Below, piece by piece: positions 1 to 6,559 of a stretch of 9,884 bases of DNA. The stretch is from positions 1 to 9,884 of the forward strand of contig JABSRR010000058.1 in assembly GCA_013215025.1 (NCBI GenBank), given 5' to 3'. The notes under the pieces were generated by a model. The model was not told the origin of the DNA. It worked only from the letters and a program-made list of their open reading frames with translations, and did not search any database. Origin of the DNA: Pseudomonadales bacterium. GTDB lineage: Bacteria; Pseudomonadota; Gammaproteobacteria; Pseudomonadales; DT-91. How positions within the stretch are numbered: the first letter of the stretch is position 1; the number at the start of each line of letters is the position of its first letter. The position numbers and the translations under genes were made by a program.

Positions 1-635
1 GCCTCAACATTGTACCTAAGCCCGGTCACGGTGTTGCGGTTCGCTTACTGCCAGACAATGCACCATTGCAGCAACGCATTGCAGGCATGGATGGCCTCAC
101 CATGTACGATGCTGAAACCATAGAGTATATGCAAACACAGCATGCCGAGGTAGAACAGCGACTGGGCAAACTGCGCGCGAGGCTTAAACCTCTGTGCTAC
201 AGCGTATACCCAAATTTATCCTTATTGTGGCCGAATAGCACTCTGCGCGTTAGCCACCCGCGCGGCGCGGGTAAAACCGAGTATTGGAGCTGGTGGGTGG
301 TTGATAAAGATATTCCCGACGCGATTAAGCTGAAGCTGCAAAAAAACTATACCTTTTTATTTGGCCCAGGCGGGCTGTTAGAGCAGGAAGACAGCGAGGC
401 TTGGTCGCAACAATATATTGGTAACTGCACCGACTACGCTGACGACCAGCATCTGTTTTTTGGCTTAGGTGCTGGCGAGGAATATCCACACCCCGAGCTT
501 CCCGGCATGGCGGGCAATATTGTTAATGAGTTTTACGCCCGTGAGTTTTATACCCGTTGGCGCCATGAATTAGAACAGGGTATGCAAAGCGATCAGAGTC
601 ACGACGCCTTGCTCGCTTTTAACCGATTGGATTAA
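1..635 (+). CDS. Aromatic ring-hydroxylating oxygenase, alpha subunit (3' part only)
   Basis: This is the C-terminal catalytic domain of the large subunit of a Rieske non-haem iron oxygenase, which adds dioxygen to an aromatic ring using electrons from a ferredoxin/reductase. The reading frame is open from the window edge (first full codon at base 3) to TAA at 633-635, so the gene starts upstream. The N-terminal Rieske [2Fe-2S] domain and the two iron-binding histidines are not in view. Family hallmarks seen are a TLRVSHPRG stretch, WSWWVVDKDIPD, and FGPGGLLEQED followed by W. By comparison with biphenyl and naphthalene dioxygenases, the Asp of EQED (codon 390-392) should be the carboxylate ligand of the catalytic iron. 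A TTG at 66 lies in frame but inside the domain and is not a start. The beta subunit follows after 4 bases. The family call is secure; the substrate cannot be told. Confidence 0.9.
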   Translation, partial: LNIVPKPGHGVAVRLLPDNAPLQQRIAGMDGLTMYDAETIEYMQTQHAEVEQRLGKLRARLKPLCYSVYPNLSLLWPNSTLRVSHPRGAGKTEYWSWWVVDKDIPDAIKLKLQKNYTFLFGPGGLLEQEDSEAWSQQYIGNCTDYADDQHLFFGLGAGEEYPHPELPGMAGNIVNEFYAREFYTRWRHELEQGMQSDQSHDALLAFNRLD

Positions 636-639
636 GCCT

Positions 640-1185
640 ATGAAAGCTGTGACATCTGTTAAACAATACTTGGCGATTCAACAATTTTATTATCATGAAG
701 CACGATTACTGGATAGCCGGCAATATCAAACCTGGATGGACCTACTGGCACCCGGCATCGAATATACCATGCCGAATCGTGCCAATACTGGCACCAATAT
801 ACGTTTAAAAAACAAAGAAGAAATGCTGTGCTTGCAAACCGAGTTAAGTCGAGGCATTGAGCCACCGCTGCGCGATGACGACTTTATGACGCTAACGTTT
901 CGTGCCAACCGCCCAACCAGCGCGACAGCCATTGCCGACAACCCCTTACTGCGAACCGTGCGTTTGGTTAGCAATATAGAGGCGTATCAGCAAAGCAGAA
1001 AATCGTTTCAGGTGTTTAACAATGTGTCTTTGTCTTATAGCAGACACGGCCAGGATAATTATCAATTTTATTTTCAACGTCGCGATGTTTTAACCAAGAT
1101 TAAAGGTGAGATACGCTTGCTGAAGCGCGAGATCATTTTGGATTGGAATATTATTACCGCACCCACGGTTGCATTGATACTTTAA
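640..1185 (+). CDS. Aromatic ring-hydroxylating oxygenase, beta subunit
   Basis: This is the small subunit of the same Rieske oxygenase. It has an NTF2/SnoaL-like cone fold and mainly supports the alpha3beta3 assembly rather than catalysis. Its 181 residues are the usual family length. Typical features are the N-terminal helix with FYYHEARLLDSRQYQTWMDLL, the central block PLLRTVRLVSNIEAY (the family's SRTRxxVSNV region), the FQRRDVL strand, and the C-terminal REIILDWNIITAP followed by a hydrophobic end. The ATG at 640 lies 4 bases after the alpha stop, with only a weak ribosome-binding site, so translation is probably coupled to the alpha gene. The last codons and the TAA stop form the first copy of a 13-bp tandem array that runs on into the intergenic region. 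Confidence 0.92.
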   Translation: MKAVTSVKQYLAIQQFYYHEARLLDSRQYQTWMDLLAPGIEYTMPNRANTGTNIRLKNKEEMLCLQTELSRGIEPPLRDDDFMTLTFRANRPTSATAIADNPLLRTVRLVSNIEAYQQSRKSFQVFNNVSLSYSRHGQDNYQFYFQRRDVLTKIKGEIRLLKREIILDWNIITAPTVALIL

Positions 1186-1237
1186 ATTGAAACTTTAAAT
1201 TGAAACTTTAAATTGAAACTTTAAATTGATACTTTAA
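1173..1237 (+). repeat. Five tandem copies of a 13-bp unit (ATTGAWACTTTAA)
   Basis: Five contiguous copies without spacers lie at 1173-1185, 1186-1198, 1199-1211, 1212-1224 and 1225-1237. The only variable site is position 6 of the unit: T in the first and last copies, A in the middle three. The first copy encodes the last residues and stop codon of the oxygenase beta subunit. The last TAA joins the following GG to make the weak TAAGG ribosome-binding site of the next gene. Every copy contains TAA, so a gain or loss of units would leave the beta-subunit stop intact. This looks like replication slippage; whether it has a regulatory role is unknown. Confidence 0.95.
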
Positions 1238-1247
1238 GGCGCAAACT

Positions 1248-1670
1248 ATGCTGTTTAGACTATGCCTGTGGCTCTTAGCCAAACGCATTCAATACCTCAC
1301 TGACACGCATCCACAGTTTCAACAGCTCATTGCTCGCAGAGCCTGTGTGATCAGTTTTGAACTGGCTAACAGTTCCGCCTGTCGCTACTTTGAGTTCAAG
1401 TGGGGCAAAGTGAACTCTGAGGCAAAGCGCCACAGTCATGCCAGTTTGAGCTTTCAAATTAGCTCGGCTAAGGATTTTCGTTACCTACTGTGGATTATGG
1501 CGAAAGATCCACACAATAAAAGCCAAATGATTACCTTAATCCGGCAGGCAAAAATACGCTTTGCTGGTGATATGTCGCAGCTTACTTGGTTTATGCAGAT
1601 TGCCGATTATTTTGCCCCGCAAAGCTTTGCGGCAAAAAGCTCTGATACCGCAGAACAAATTCAACCGTAG
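1248..1670 (+). CDS. Small SCP2-like (sterol carrier/lipid-binding) domain protein
   Basis: This 140-residue protein resembles a single SCP2 domain, a fold that binds lipids, sterols or acyl chains and also occurs in the ubiquinone-synthesis accessory protein UbiT. The visible pattern is HASLSFQISSAKDFRYLLWI (about 64-83), then a helical stretch, then IRFAGDMSQLTWFMQIADYF (about 102-121). This matches the SCP2 layout of strand, helix, then xIxxxGDxxxLxxxM. The N-terminus is a basic amphipathic helix (LFRLCLWLLAKRI), and I see no signal peptide. The start ATG at 1248 has a weak TAAGG site 8 bases upstream, which is also the end of the 13-bp array. Its place behind the oxygenase subunits suggests a hydrophobic-substrate-handling or accessory role, but that is inference. 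The family call is from pattern only. Confidence 0.6.
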   Translation: MLFRLCLWLLAKRIQYLTDTHPQFQQLIARRACVISFELANSSACRYFEFKWGKVNSEAKRHSHASLSFQISSAKDFRYLLWIMAKDPHNKSQMITLIRQAKIRFAGDMSQLTWFMQIADYFAPQSFAAKSSDTAEQIQP

Positions 1671-1672
1671 GG

Positions 1673-1727
1673 TTTAGATTACAACTCGGAGTAAAATAAA
1701 CTATAAAGCACTCAGCATTAATCTAAA
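1673..1727. repeat. 9-bp inverted repeat at the convergent gene junction
   Basis: TTTAGATTA (1673-1681) is matched perfectly by TAATCTAAA (1719-1727), with 37 bases between. The left arm starts just after the SCP2-like stop. The right arm overlaps the last codons and stop of the opposing unknown gene. Transcripts from both sides could form this AU-rich stem, which might serve as a weak shared 3' end, but there is no GC-rich stem and U-tract. It could be chance in AT-rich DNA. Confidence 0.35.
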
Positions 1728-2023
1728 ATGGGCTTCCAATCCCACCATTCATGCATACCATCTTGACGTTCTGACTGCGTGCGATACACACCCCAATGCA
1801 CCTTATAGCTGCCATCAATTTGAAATTGAAATGCCTCCATCAAGGGCGGCACTTTAAATAGGTTTTCAGCATTACCGTCAACCGCTAACACCACAGCGAC
1901 ATCCGGATCGACATGATGTACAACACCGGATGCTTTTTTCTCGTGCATGAGCGTGGTTTTATCAAGATCAAAGTATTGAATACATACTTCCAGTGGCTGG
2001 CCTTTTAAATCGTCTAAATTCAT
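1718..2023 (-). CDS. Conserved-looking small protein of unknown function
   Basis: I do not recognise a family for this 101-residue protein. It starts MNLDDLKGQPLEVCIQYFDLD, shows alternating hydrophobic segments suggestive of beta strands (GVVHHVDPDVAVVLAVDG and FQFQIDGSYKVHWGVYRT), and ends with an aromatic motif, HEWWDWKPILD. There is no signal peptide, membrane segment or metal-binding cysteine cluster, so it is probably a small soluble cytoplasmic protein. The ATG at 2023 follows the pyrF stop by 20 bases, with no strong ribosome-binding site. It is probably the last gene of the ihfB-lapA-lapB-pyrF transcript. The reading frame has no internal breaks and is packed behind pyrF, which supports a real gene. 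No function is proposed. Confidence 0.75.
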   Translation of the reverse strand: MNLDDLKGQPLEVCIQYFDLDKTTLMHEKKASGVVHHVDPDVAVVLAVDGNAENLFKVPPLMEAFQFQIDGSYKVHWGVYRTQSERQDGMHEWWDWKPILD

Positions 2024-2043
2024 GATGTATCTGTTTTGAAAAC

Positions 2044-2739
2044 CTAGGCCGTCAGTTCTGCATGAATATTCGATAATGCAGTCATAGGTTCTTTTGCTTG
2101 AGTAATCGGCCGTCCGATCACTAAATAATCAGCACCATTCGCCACCGCCCTGCTTGGCGTCATAATACGCTGCTGATCGTCTGTGCTTGAGCCTTGTGGG
2201 CGAATACCGGGGGTGACCGTGACAAAATCATCACCGCAGAGCTGCTTGATTGTTGCCGCCTCTAAGGCTGAACACACCACCCCATCAGCGCCTGCCTTAG
2301 CCGCAAGCTGAGCAAGCTTTGCAACCTGCTCGGCAGCTGTTGGCAAACCGAGTTCGTCTAAGTCGTCTTGGCTCATAGACGTAAGCACGGTGACGGCAAT
2401 CAATAGTGGTGCTTTATCGCCATAAGGCTTTAAGGCCTCTTTCGCCGCGCTAATCATTTTACTGCCGCCTGAAGCGTGCACATTCACCATCCATACACCC
2501 AGCTCTGCAGCACTGGCTACGGCTTTTGCCACGGTGTTTGGAATATCGTGAAATTTTAAATCTAAAAATATATCAAAGCCTTTGGCCTGCAGCTGCCGCA
2601 CTAAATCTGGACCAAAACGGGTAAACAACTCCTTGCCAACTTTCAGCCTGCACTGGCTCGGATCAAGCTGATCAACCAGCTGATACATCACATCAATATC
2701 GTCGAAGTCTAACGCGATGAGTATGTTTTTATCTTTCAT
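2044..2739 (-). CDS. pyrF: Orotidine 5'-phosphate decarboxylase
   Basis: PyrF makes UMP from OMP, the last step of de novo pyrimidine synthesis, in the cytoplasm. The 231-residue TIM-barrel protein is complete. It carries the N-terminal ALDFDD (Asp11), KVGKELF (Lys33), the catalytic DxKxxD signature in [11 protein letters not shown] (Asp60, Lys62, Asp65), [19 protein letters not shown], the phosphate-binding [14 protein letters not shown], and the terminal YLVIGRPIT with Arg210. The ATG at 2739 has a good AAGG ribosome-binding site about 7 bases upstream, within the 15-base gap after lapB. The lapA-lapB-pyrF order is the same as in enterobacteria and pseudomonads, so it is probably transcribed from the ihfB side. 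Confidence 0.98.
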   Translation of the reverse strand: MKDKNILIALDFDDIDVMYQLVDQLDPSQCRLKVGKELFTRFGPDLVRQLQAKGFDIFLDLKFHDIPNTVAKAVASAAELGVWMVNVHASGGSKMISAAKEALKPYGDKAPLLIAVTVLTSMSQDDLDELGLPTAAEQVAKLAQLAAKAGADGVVCSALEAATIKQLCGDDFVTVTPGIRPQGSSTDDQQRIMTPSRAVANGADYLVIGRPITQAKEPMTALSNIHAELTA

Positions 2740-2754
2740 ATTAACCTTAAAAAT

Positions 2755-3993
2755 TTAGTCGCCATCAACGCCACGTTGACGACGGATAGTATCCCAACCA
2801 TGACACTGTGGGCACTGCCAGTGTAATTGCTTGCCAGCAAAGCCGCATTGTCGACATTGATAATCGGCCTTATCTTTTAATACATCTTTTACGATTCTGT
2901 GAATCAGCTGTATATTTTGCCGACTCACATCTTTAATACCTTCTTTTTCAGACCAGTTAAATTGTCGATAGGCATCAAAATAATAATTTAAACCGCGCAA
3001 GGTGGGACGCTTTCTTACCGCGGCATCTAAAAACGCATAGGCCTGCTCTGCATCTCGCGATGACAGTGCTAAAAATAGGCTTTTATCTAGCGCGACCGAT
3101 GAATATTGCGACTGCCATTGCTGCAGCAGCTCAATTTTCTGTTCGCTATCGGGCGCCAAATAGTCATCGAGCATCGGCAGTGCTTCAACCAGCAATGAGG
3201 CATCTTGCGACGGCAGTAAAGACAGATGTTGTAGTGCAGCGGCGTTATTTTGCCGCTCAAAATTGAGCTGCGCCAGTAATAATGTTGCACGCGCACATTC
3301 TGGATGCGCTAGCAATGCCTGATTCAAGGCTGACTCTGCTTGTAAAAAGGCATCGTCTTTTAGAGCGGCAGACGCTATCTCACAATAAAACTGCGCTATT
3401 TCTACCTGACGCCTGCCTGCCACCAAGGTTTTATCGTTAATCGCTATCCGGTCGTGAGGATACAGCTGCTCTGCAATTAAGATCGCTTTGCGCCACTCTT
3501 TCTCAAGCTGATAAACCTGCAGTAGCAATGCTAAGGCGGTTTGTTCGCTTTCTTTCGAACTATTGACCACATTAATCAGCAAGCGCTCTGCACGATCAAG
3601 CAAACCCGCTTTGATATAGTCTCTTGCCAACTCGGTGGTTGCGGTTCGAATTTGACTGGAATTCAGCTTGGCCCGCTTGGCATGGCTGAGTAAATTATTA
3701 TGAATAACAATCGCCCGATCAACTTCACCTTTGCGGCGCAGCATATTAGCCAAGGCATTATGTAACTCAAAATTTGTGCGATTGACCTGCCATTCACTGA
3801 CCAATGACTCAATCGTATGGTCTGTTTGTTCATTCAGTAGAAACTGCAGGCCTTTAAAATATGACTCACGCCAGGCGCGGTATTTGAATTTTTTTAGCCA
3901 TAGCTGCGGTGGAAAGCTTGCGAGCAGCCAGCCTAGCGCCAGCGCCAGAAAAAGAAAAAAGAATAAACTCAGTGAATAGCCGCTATCTGGCAT
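2755..3993 (-). CDS. lapB: Lipopolysaccharide assembly protein B (TPR and rubredoxin-like zinc domain)
   Basis: LapB (formerly YciM) is an inner-membrane-anchored protein facing the cytoplasm. In E. coli it presents LpxC to the protease FtsH and so controls lipopolysaccharide output. This 412-residue copy has an N-terminal membrane helix (about 7-27), a long TPR array (about 45-340) with the recognisable GEVDRAIVIHNNLL and QVEIAQFYCEIA segments, and a C-terminal zinc knuckle with Cys380/Cys383 and Cys394/Cys397 in two CxxC pairs. It ends in an RGVDGD tail like that of E. coli. It is somewhat longer than the 389-residue E. coli protein, partly through an extra segment before QVEIA (about 178-195). 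The ATG at 3993 lies 6 bases after the lapA stop without a clear ribosome-binding site, suggesting coupled translation. Confidence 0.96.
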   Translation of the reverse strand: MPDSGYSLSLFFFLFLALALGWLLASFPPQLWLKKFKYRAWRESYFKGLQFLLNEQTDHTIESLVSEWQVNRTNFELHNALANMLRRKGEVDRAIVIHNNLLSHAKRAKLNSSQIRTATTELARDYIKAGLLDRAERLLINVVNSSKESEQTALALLLQVYQLEKEWRKAILIAEQLYPHDRIAINDKTLVAGRRQVEIAQFYCEIASAALKDDAFLQAESALNQALLAHPECARATLLLAQLNFERQNNAAALQHLSLLPSQDASLLVEALPMLDDYLAPDSEQKIELLQQWQSQYSSVALDKSLFLALSSRDAEQAYAFLDAAVRKRPTLRGLNYYFDAYRQFNWSEKEGIKDVSRQNIQLIHRIVKDVLKDKADYQCRQCGFAGKQLHWQCPQCHGWDTIRRQRGVDGD

Positions 3994-3999
3994 TGCTAT

Positions 4000-4266
4000 T
4001 TATAAGCCAGCGCGCTTTAAATCAATTCGGGCTTTATTCAGCTGTTTGCGGTAATGCATGACCCAGCCAAACGCAGCCACGATACCGCTTAAGCCGCCGG
4101 CAATAAAGCTGAGTATCAAGGCCAGTTCAACCGGCACCTGATTTAGCTGAATAAACAAGAGATCAAGATCTAAGAGCTGATGATTAGCAAGAGTAAAGAA
4201 CACCACGTAAGCGGCAAGGGCAAGAGCAATAAGCGCGAATAGTATACGGCGTATCAACTGCTGCAT
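4000..4266 (-). CDS. lapA: Lipopolysaccharide assembly protein A (DUF1049)
   Basis: LapA is a small inner-membrane partner of LapB in the control of lipopolysaccharide synthesis. The 88 residues contain two hydrophobic helices (about 7-26 and 47-70), separated by a short polar loop with DLDLLFIQLNQVPV. A basic cytoplasmic tail (HYRKQLNKARIDLKRAGL) follows, the standard LapA layout; E. coli LapA is slightly longer at about 102 residues. The ATG at 4266 sits 6 bases after the ihfB stop and has only a weak AAGATG-type ribosome-binding site, so it is probably translated together with ihfB. lapB follows 6 bases downstream. The order ihfB-lapA-lapB is strong support for the call. Confidence 0.93.
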   Translation of the reverse strand: MQQLIRRILFALIALALAAYVVFFTLANHQLLDLDLLFIQLNQVPVELALILSFIAGGLSGIVAAFGWVMHYRKQLNKARIDLKRAGL

Positions 4267-4272
4267 GGCATC

Positions 4273-4563
4273 TTAATCATTAATAGAAGCATTCACGCGT
4301 TCGCGCATTTCTTTGCCGGGTTTGAAGTGTGGCACGTATTTACCGTCTAACTGTACTGACTCGCCAGTTTTAGGGTTGCGGCCTTTGCGCGGCGCACGGT
4401 AGTGCAGTGAGAAGCTGCCAAAGCCACGAATTTCGATACGTTGGCCATCTGCTAGGGCGTCTGACATTTGTTCTAGGATAGTTTTCACTGCCAGCTCGAC
4501 GTCTTTCGGCGATAATTGTGGCTGCATCTCAGCAATGCGCTCAATCAACTCAGACTTTGTCAT
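4273..4563 (-). CDS. ihfB: Integration host factor, beta subunit
   Basis: IhfB pairs with IhfA to form a sequence-specific DNA-bending protein used in recombination, replication and transcription control. The 96-residue protein has the usual HU/IHF length and motifs: an N-terminal helical dimerisation region ([17 protein letters not shown]), [11 protein letters not shown], the beta-arm GRNPKTGE with the intercalating Pro64, and the C-terminal [18 protein letters not shown]. These match the beta rather than the alpha subunit. The ATG at 4563 has a moderate AGGG ribosome-binding site about 8 bases upstream. It lies downstream of the rpsA terminator and so probably has its own promoter within 4564-4647. 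It heads a compact unit running through lapA, lapB and pyrF. Confidence 0.97.
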   Translation of the reverse strand: MTKSELIERIAEMQPQLSPKDVELAVKTILEQMSDALADGQRIEIRGFGSFSLHYRAPRKGRNPKTGESVQLDGKYVPHFKPGKEMRERVNASIND

Positions 4564-4589
4564 CAGAAAAACCCTATTATTCTCAATAT

Positions 4590-4640
4590 CTTAACCCTTA
4601 AAAACGGATAATAGACCAAGCGTTTCGGCAAATCTAGCCT
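4590..4640 (-). promoter_or_regulatory. Possible ihfB promoter region
   Basis: Between the rpsA terminator and ihfB, the minus strand carries a good -10 candidate, TATTAT (plus-strand 4607-4612). The matching -35 position is poor (TAGATT-like at 17-base spacing). A promoter is expected because the terminator lies just upstream, but the exact elements are weak and this placement is tentative. Confidence 0.35.
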
Positions 4641-4647
4641 TTAAACG

Positions 4648-4676
4648 AAAAAAGCCGCACTGGTGTGCGGCTTTTT
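4648..4676 (-). terminator. Bidirectional-looking intrinsic terminator after rpsA
   Basis: GCCGCAC (4654-4660) and GTGCGGC (4665-4671) form a perfect 7-bp GC-rich stem around a TGGT loop. It is flanked by six A on the left and five T on the right, so the stem extends through A-T pairs and a U-tract results on either strand. On the minus strand it follows the rpsA stop by about 34 bases. This is the clearest terminator in the window. It separates the rpsA transcript from ihfB, perhaps incompletely. Confidence 0.92.
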
Positions 4677-4710
4677 AGAGACGGTAATAAAATGTATAAA
4701 TAACAGAAGG

Positions 4711-6384
4711 TTATTTATCCATTTCCTGCTTGATCAAATCACCGATGGTCGTCGCTGAAATATTTTCAGATTCTTTCTCTTTCTGTGCTTTTAATGCTTC
4801 TTTTTCATCAGCAATTTCAAGCGCCTTGATTGAGACTTGAACCGTGCGGTTTTTACGATCAACGTTAACAATCTTAACTTCAATCTCATCACCCGCAGTT
4901 AATACGCTGCGAGCATCTTCAGTACGCTCGCGCGCAATGTCTTGAACTTTCAAGATCGCTTCAACTTCATCAGCTAGGGTGATAATCGCGGCTTTTTCAT
5001 CAACTTCTTTGATGGTGCCTTTAACAACGCTGCCTTTATCGTTGGCATCGGTGTAGCTACCAAATGGGTCATCTGCTAATTGCTTAATGCCTAAAGAGAT
5101 GCGCTCACGCTCTGAGTCAACCGATAAGATAACGGTGTCAATCTCGTCACCTTTCTTGAATTGACGCACAGCTTCTTCGCCCGCTTCGTTCCAAGAGATG
5201 TCTGATAAGTGCACAAGGCCATCAATGTTGCCATCAAGACCGATGAAGATACCGAAATCGGTAATCGACTTGATCGTACCTGAAACTTTATCGCCTTTTT
5301 CGAATTTACCAGCAAACTCATCCCAAGGGTTAGCTTGACACTGTTTGATACCCAGTGAAATACGACGACGCTCTTCATCAATCTCAAGCACCATCACTTC
5401 AACTTCGTCACCTAAAGAAACAACTTTCGATGGGTGAACGTTTTTGTTGGTCCAATCCATTTCAGAAACGTGAACAAGACCTTCGATGCCCTCTTCAAGC
5501 TCTGCAAAGCAGCCGTAATCGGTCAGATTGGTAACAACAGCTTTCGTTCTCGCACCGATTGGGTAACGATCTTGTACATCAACCCAAGGATCAGAGCCTA
5601 ACTGCTTAAGACCTAGTGATACACGGTTCTTTTCTTTGTCAAACTTAAGAACGCGAACGTCAATTTCATCACCCACAGCAACAATTTCTGATGGGTGCTT
5701 GATGCGCTTCCAAGACATGTCAGTGATGTGAAGAAGACCGTCAACACCACCAAGGTCAACAAAGGCACCATAGTCGGTAAGGTTTTTCACAATACCTTTA
5801 GCCACTTGACCCTCTTCAAGGGTAGCAAGTAACTGCTCACGCTCTTCAGAGTTTGCTTGCTCAAGTACAGCGCGACGAGAAACAACAACGTTGTTGCGCT
5901 TGCTGTCTAGTTTGATCACTTTAAATTCGAGAGTTTTGCCTTCAAGGTGGTTGGTGTCGCGAATTGGGCGAACATCAACTAATGAACCCGGTAAGAAAGC
6001 GCGAATTGTTTTCACGTCTACAGTGAAACCGCCTTTCACCTTACCAGAGATCAGACCCATCACGACTTCGTCGTTTTCATTGGCTTTTTCTAGCTCTTTC
6101 CAAGCTTCAGCACGCTTAGCTTTTTCGCGTGAAAGCTTGGTTTCACCGAAACCGTCTTCTACGGCTTCTAAAGAAACTTGTACTTCATCACCAATTTGAA
6201 CCGATACATCACCGTTCTCATCGATAAATTGGGTTTTTGGGATAACGCCTTCAGATTTAAGGCCAGCGTGAACGGTTACGAAATCACCGTCAACATCAAC
6301 CACGATGCCGGTTACAATTGCGCCGGGTTGCATTTCTAGAGTTTGTAAACTCTGCTCAAAGAGTTCCGCGAAAGATTCGCTCAT
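4711..6384 (-). CDS. rpsA: 30S ribosomal protein S1
   Basis: S1 binds mRNA on the 30S subunit and unfolds structured translation-initiation regions. The 557 residues equal the E. coli length. The six S1 (OB-fold) repeats fall at about 21-87, 105-171, 192-260, 277-347, 364-434 and 451-520. The first two are divergent ribosome-binding repeats. Repeats 3 to 5 show the strong RNA-binding pattern ([74 protein letters not shown]). The C-terminus ends in a charged [14 protein letters not shown] tail. The ATG at 6384 is preceded by an AGGTGA ribosome-binding site. It follows cmk by 175 bases, the classical arrangement, and ends at a strong terminator. The leader forms hairpins that fit autogenous control by S1 itself. 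Confidence 0.99.
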   Translation of the reverse strand: MSESFAELFEQSLQTLEMQPGAIVTGIVVDVDGDFVTVHAGLKSEGVIPKTQFIDENGDVSVQIGDEVQVSLEAVEDGFGETKLSREKAKRAEAWKELEKANENDEVVMGLISGKVKGGFTVDVKTIRAFLPGSLVDVRPIRDTNHLEGKTLEFKVIKLDSKRNNVVVSRRAVLEQANSEEREQLLATLEEGQVAKGIVKNLTDYGAFVDLGGVDGLLHITDMSWKRIKHPSEIVAVGDEIDVRVLKFDKEKNRVSLGLKQLGSDPWVDVQDRYPIGARTKAVVTNLTDYGCFAELEEGIEGLVHVSEMDWTNKNVHPSKVVSLGDEVEVMVLEIDEERRRISLGIKQCQANPWDEFAGKFEKGDKVSGTIKSITDFGIFIGLDGNIDGLVHLSDISWNEAGEEAVRQFKKGDEIDTVILSVDSERERISLGIKQLADDPFGSYTDANDKGSVVKGTIKEVDEKAAIITLADEVEAILKVQDIARERTEDARSVLTAGDEIEVKIVNVDRKNRTVQVSIKALEIADEKEALKAQKEKESENISATTIGDLIKQEMDK

Positions 6385-6518
6385 GTGTCACCTACTATGG
6401 GTTCACCGTATATCCTGACCTTATACGGGGTTAGTTTTTTAATGAATAGCCGTTTAACTGGATCAGGTTTGGCGTCAAACCACTATTCAAATTCTGTTGC
6501 AGATTCTTTTAGCTGCAA
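6385..6518 (-). promoter_or_regulatory. Structured rpsA mRNA leader (probable S1 autoregulatory element)
   Basis: Read on the minus strand, three hairpins can form ahead of rpsA. The distal one pairs 6497-6502 with 6513-6518 (TTGCAG/CTGCAA, 10-base loop). The middle one has an outer 7-bp stem (6443-6449 with 6483-6489) enclosing an inner 6-bp stem and tetraloop (6466-6471 with 6476-6481). The proximal one pairs 6406-6412 with 6422-6428 (CCGTATA/TATACGG), and its 9-base loop contains AGG and GGA. The AGGTGA ribosome-binding site follows. A leader of three hairpins with purine-rich loops is the known architecture for S1 autoregulation in gammaproteobacteria. The pairings are seen in the sequence; the function is inferred by analogy. 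The transcription start was not located. Confidence 0.6.
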
Positions 6519-6543
6519 TCTTTTAGCTACAATTTTTAGCTAC
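6506..6543. repeat. Imperfect 13-14-bp tandem repeats between cmk and rpsA
   Basis: On the plus strand, CTTTTAGCTGCAAT (6506-6519) is followed by CTTTTAGCTACAAT (6520-6533) and then a shortened copy, TTTTAGCTAC (6534-6543). This is about 2.7 copies centred on TTTTAGCT. They overlap the distal S1-leader hairpin and begin 17 bases past the cmk stop. They could be slippage products or duplicated leader sequence. Confidence 0.75.
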
Positions 6544-6559
6544 TTCGGCTTAAGGAAAG

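Noticed and set aside
66..635. Reading the first gene as a complete small protein starting at TTG 66
   Set aside because: The frame is open to the window edge and the residues before 66 continue the oxygenase alpha subunit. It is a partial gene.
1173..1237. CRISPR-like repeat, because ATTGAAAC matches the typical 3' end of CRISPR repeats
   Set aside because: The 13-bp units are directly adjacent with no spacers, are much too short, and no cas gene is nearby. It is a simple tandem array.
5891..6199. Plus-strand reading frame of about 100 codons inside rpsA
   Set aside because: It lies wholly antisense to the highly conserved S1 coding sequence, with no family resemblance. The same applies to other frames inside lapB, cmk, rpsA and hrpB.
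6420..6480. Sigma-70 promoter for rpsA (TTGACG near 6475, or TATAAG near 6423, on the minus strand)
   Set aside because: Neither has a partner box at acceptable spacing, and both fall within the hairpin arms of the leader. Not reported as a promoter.
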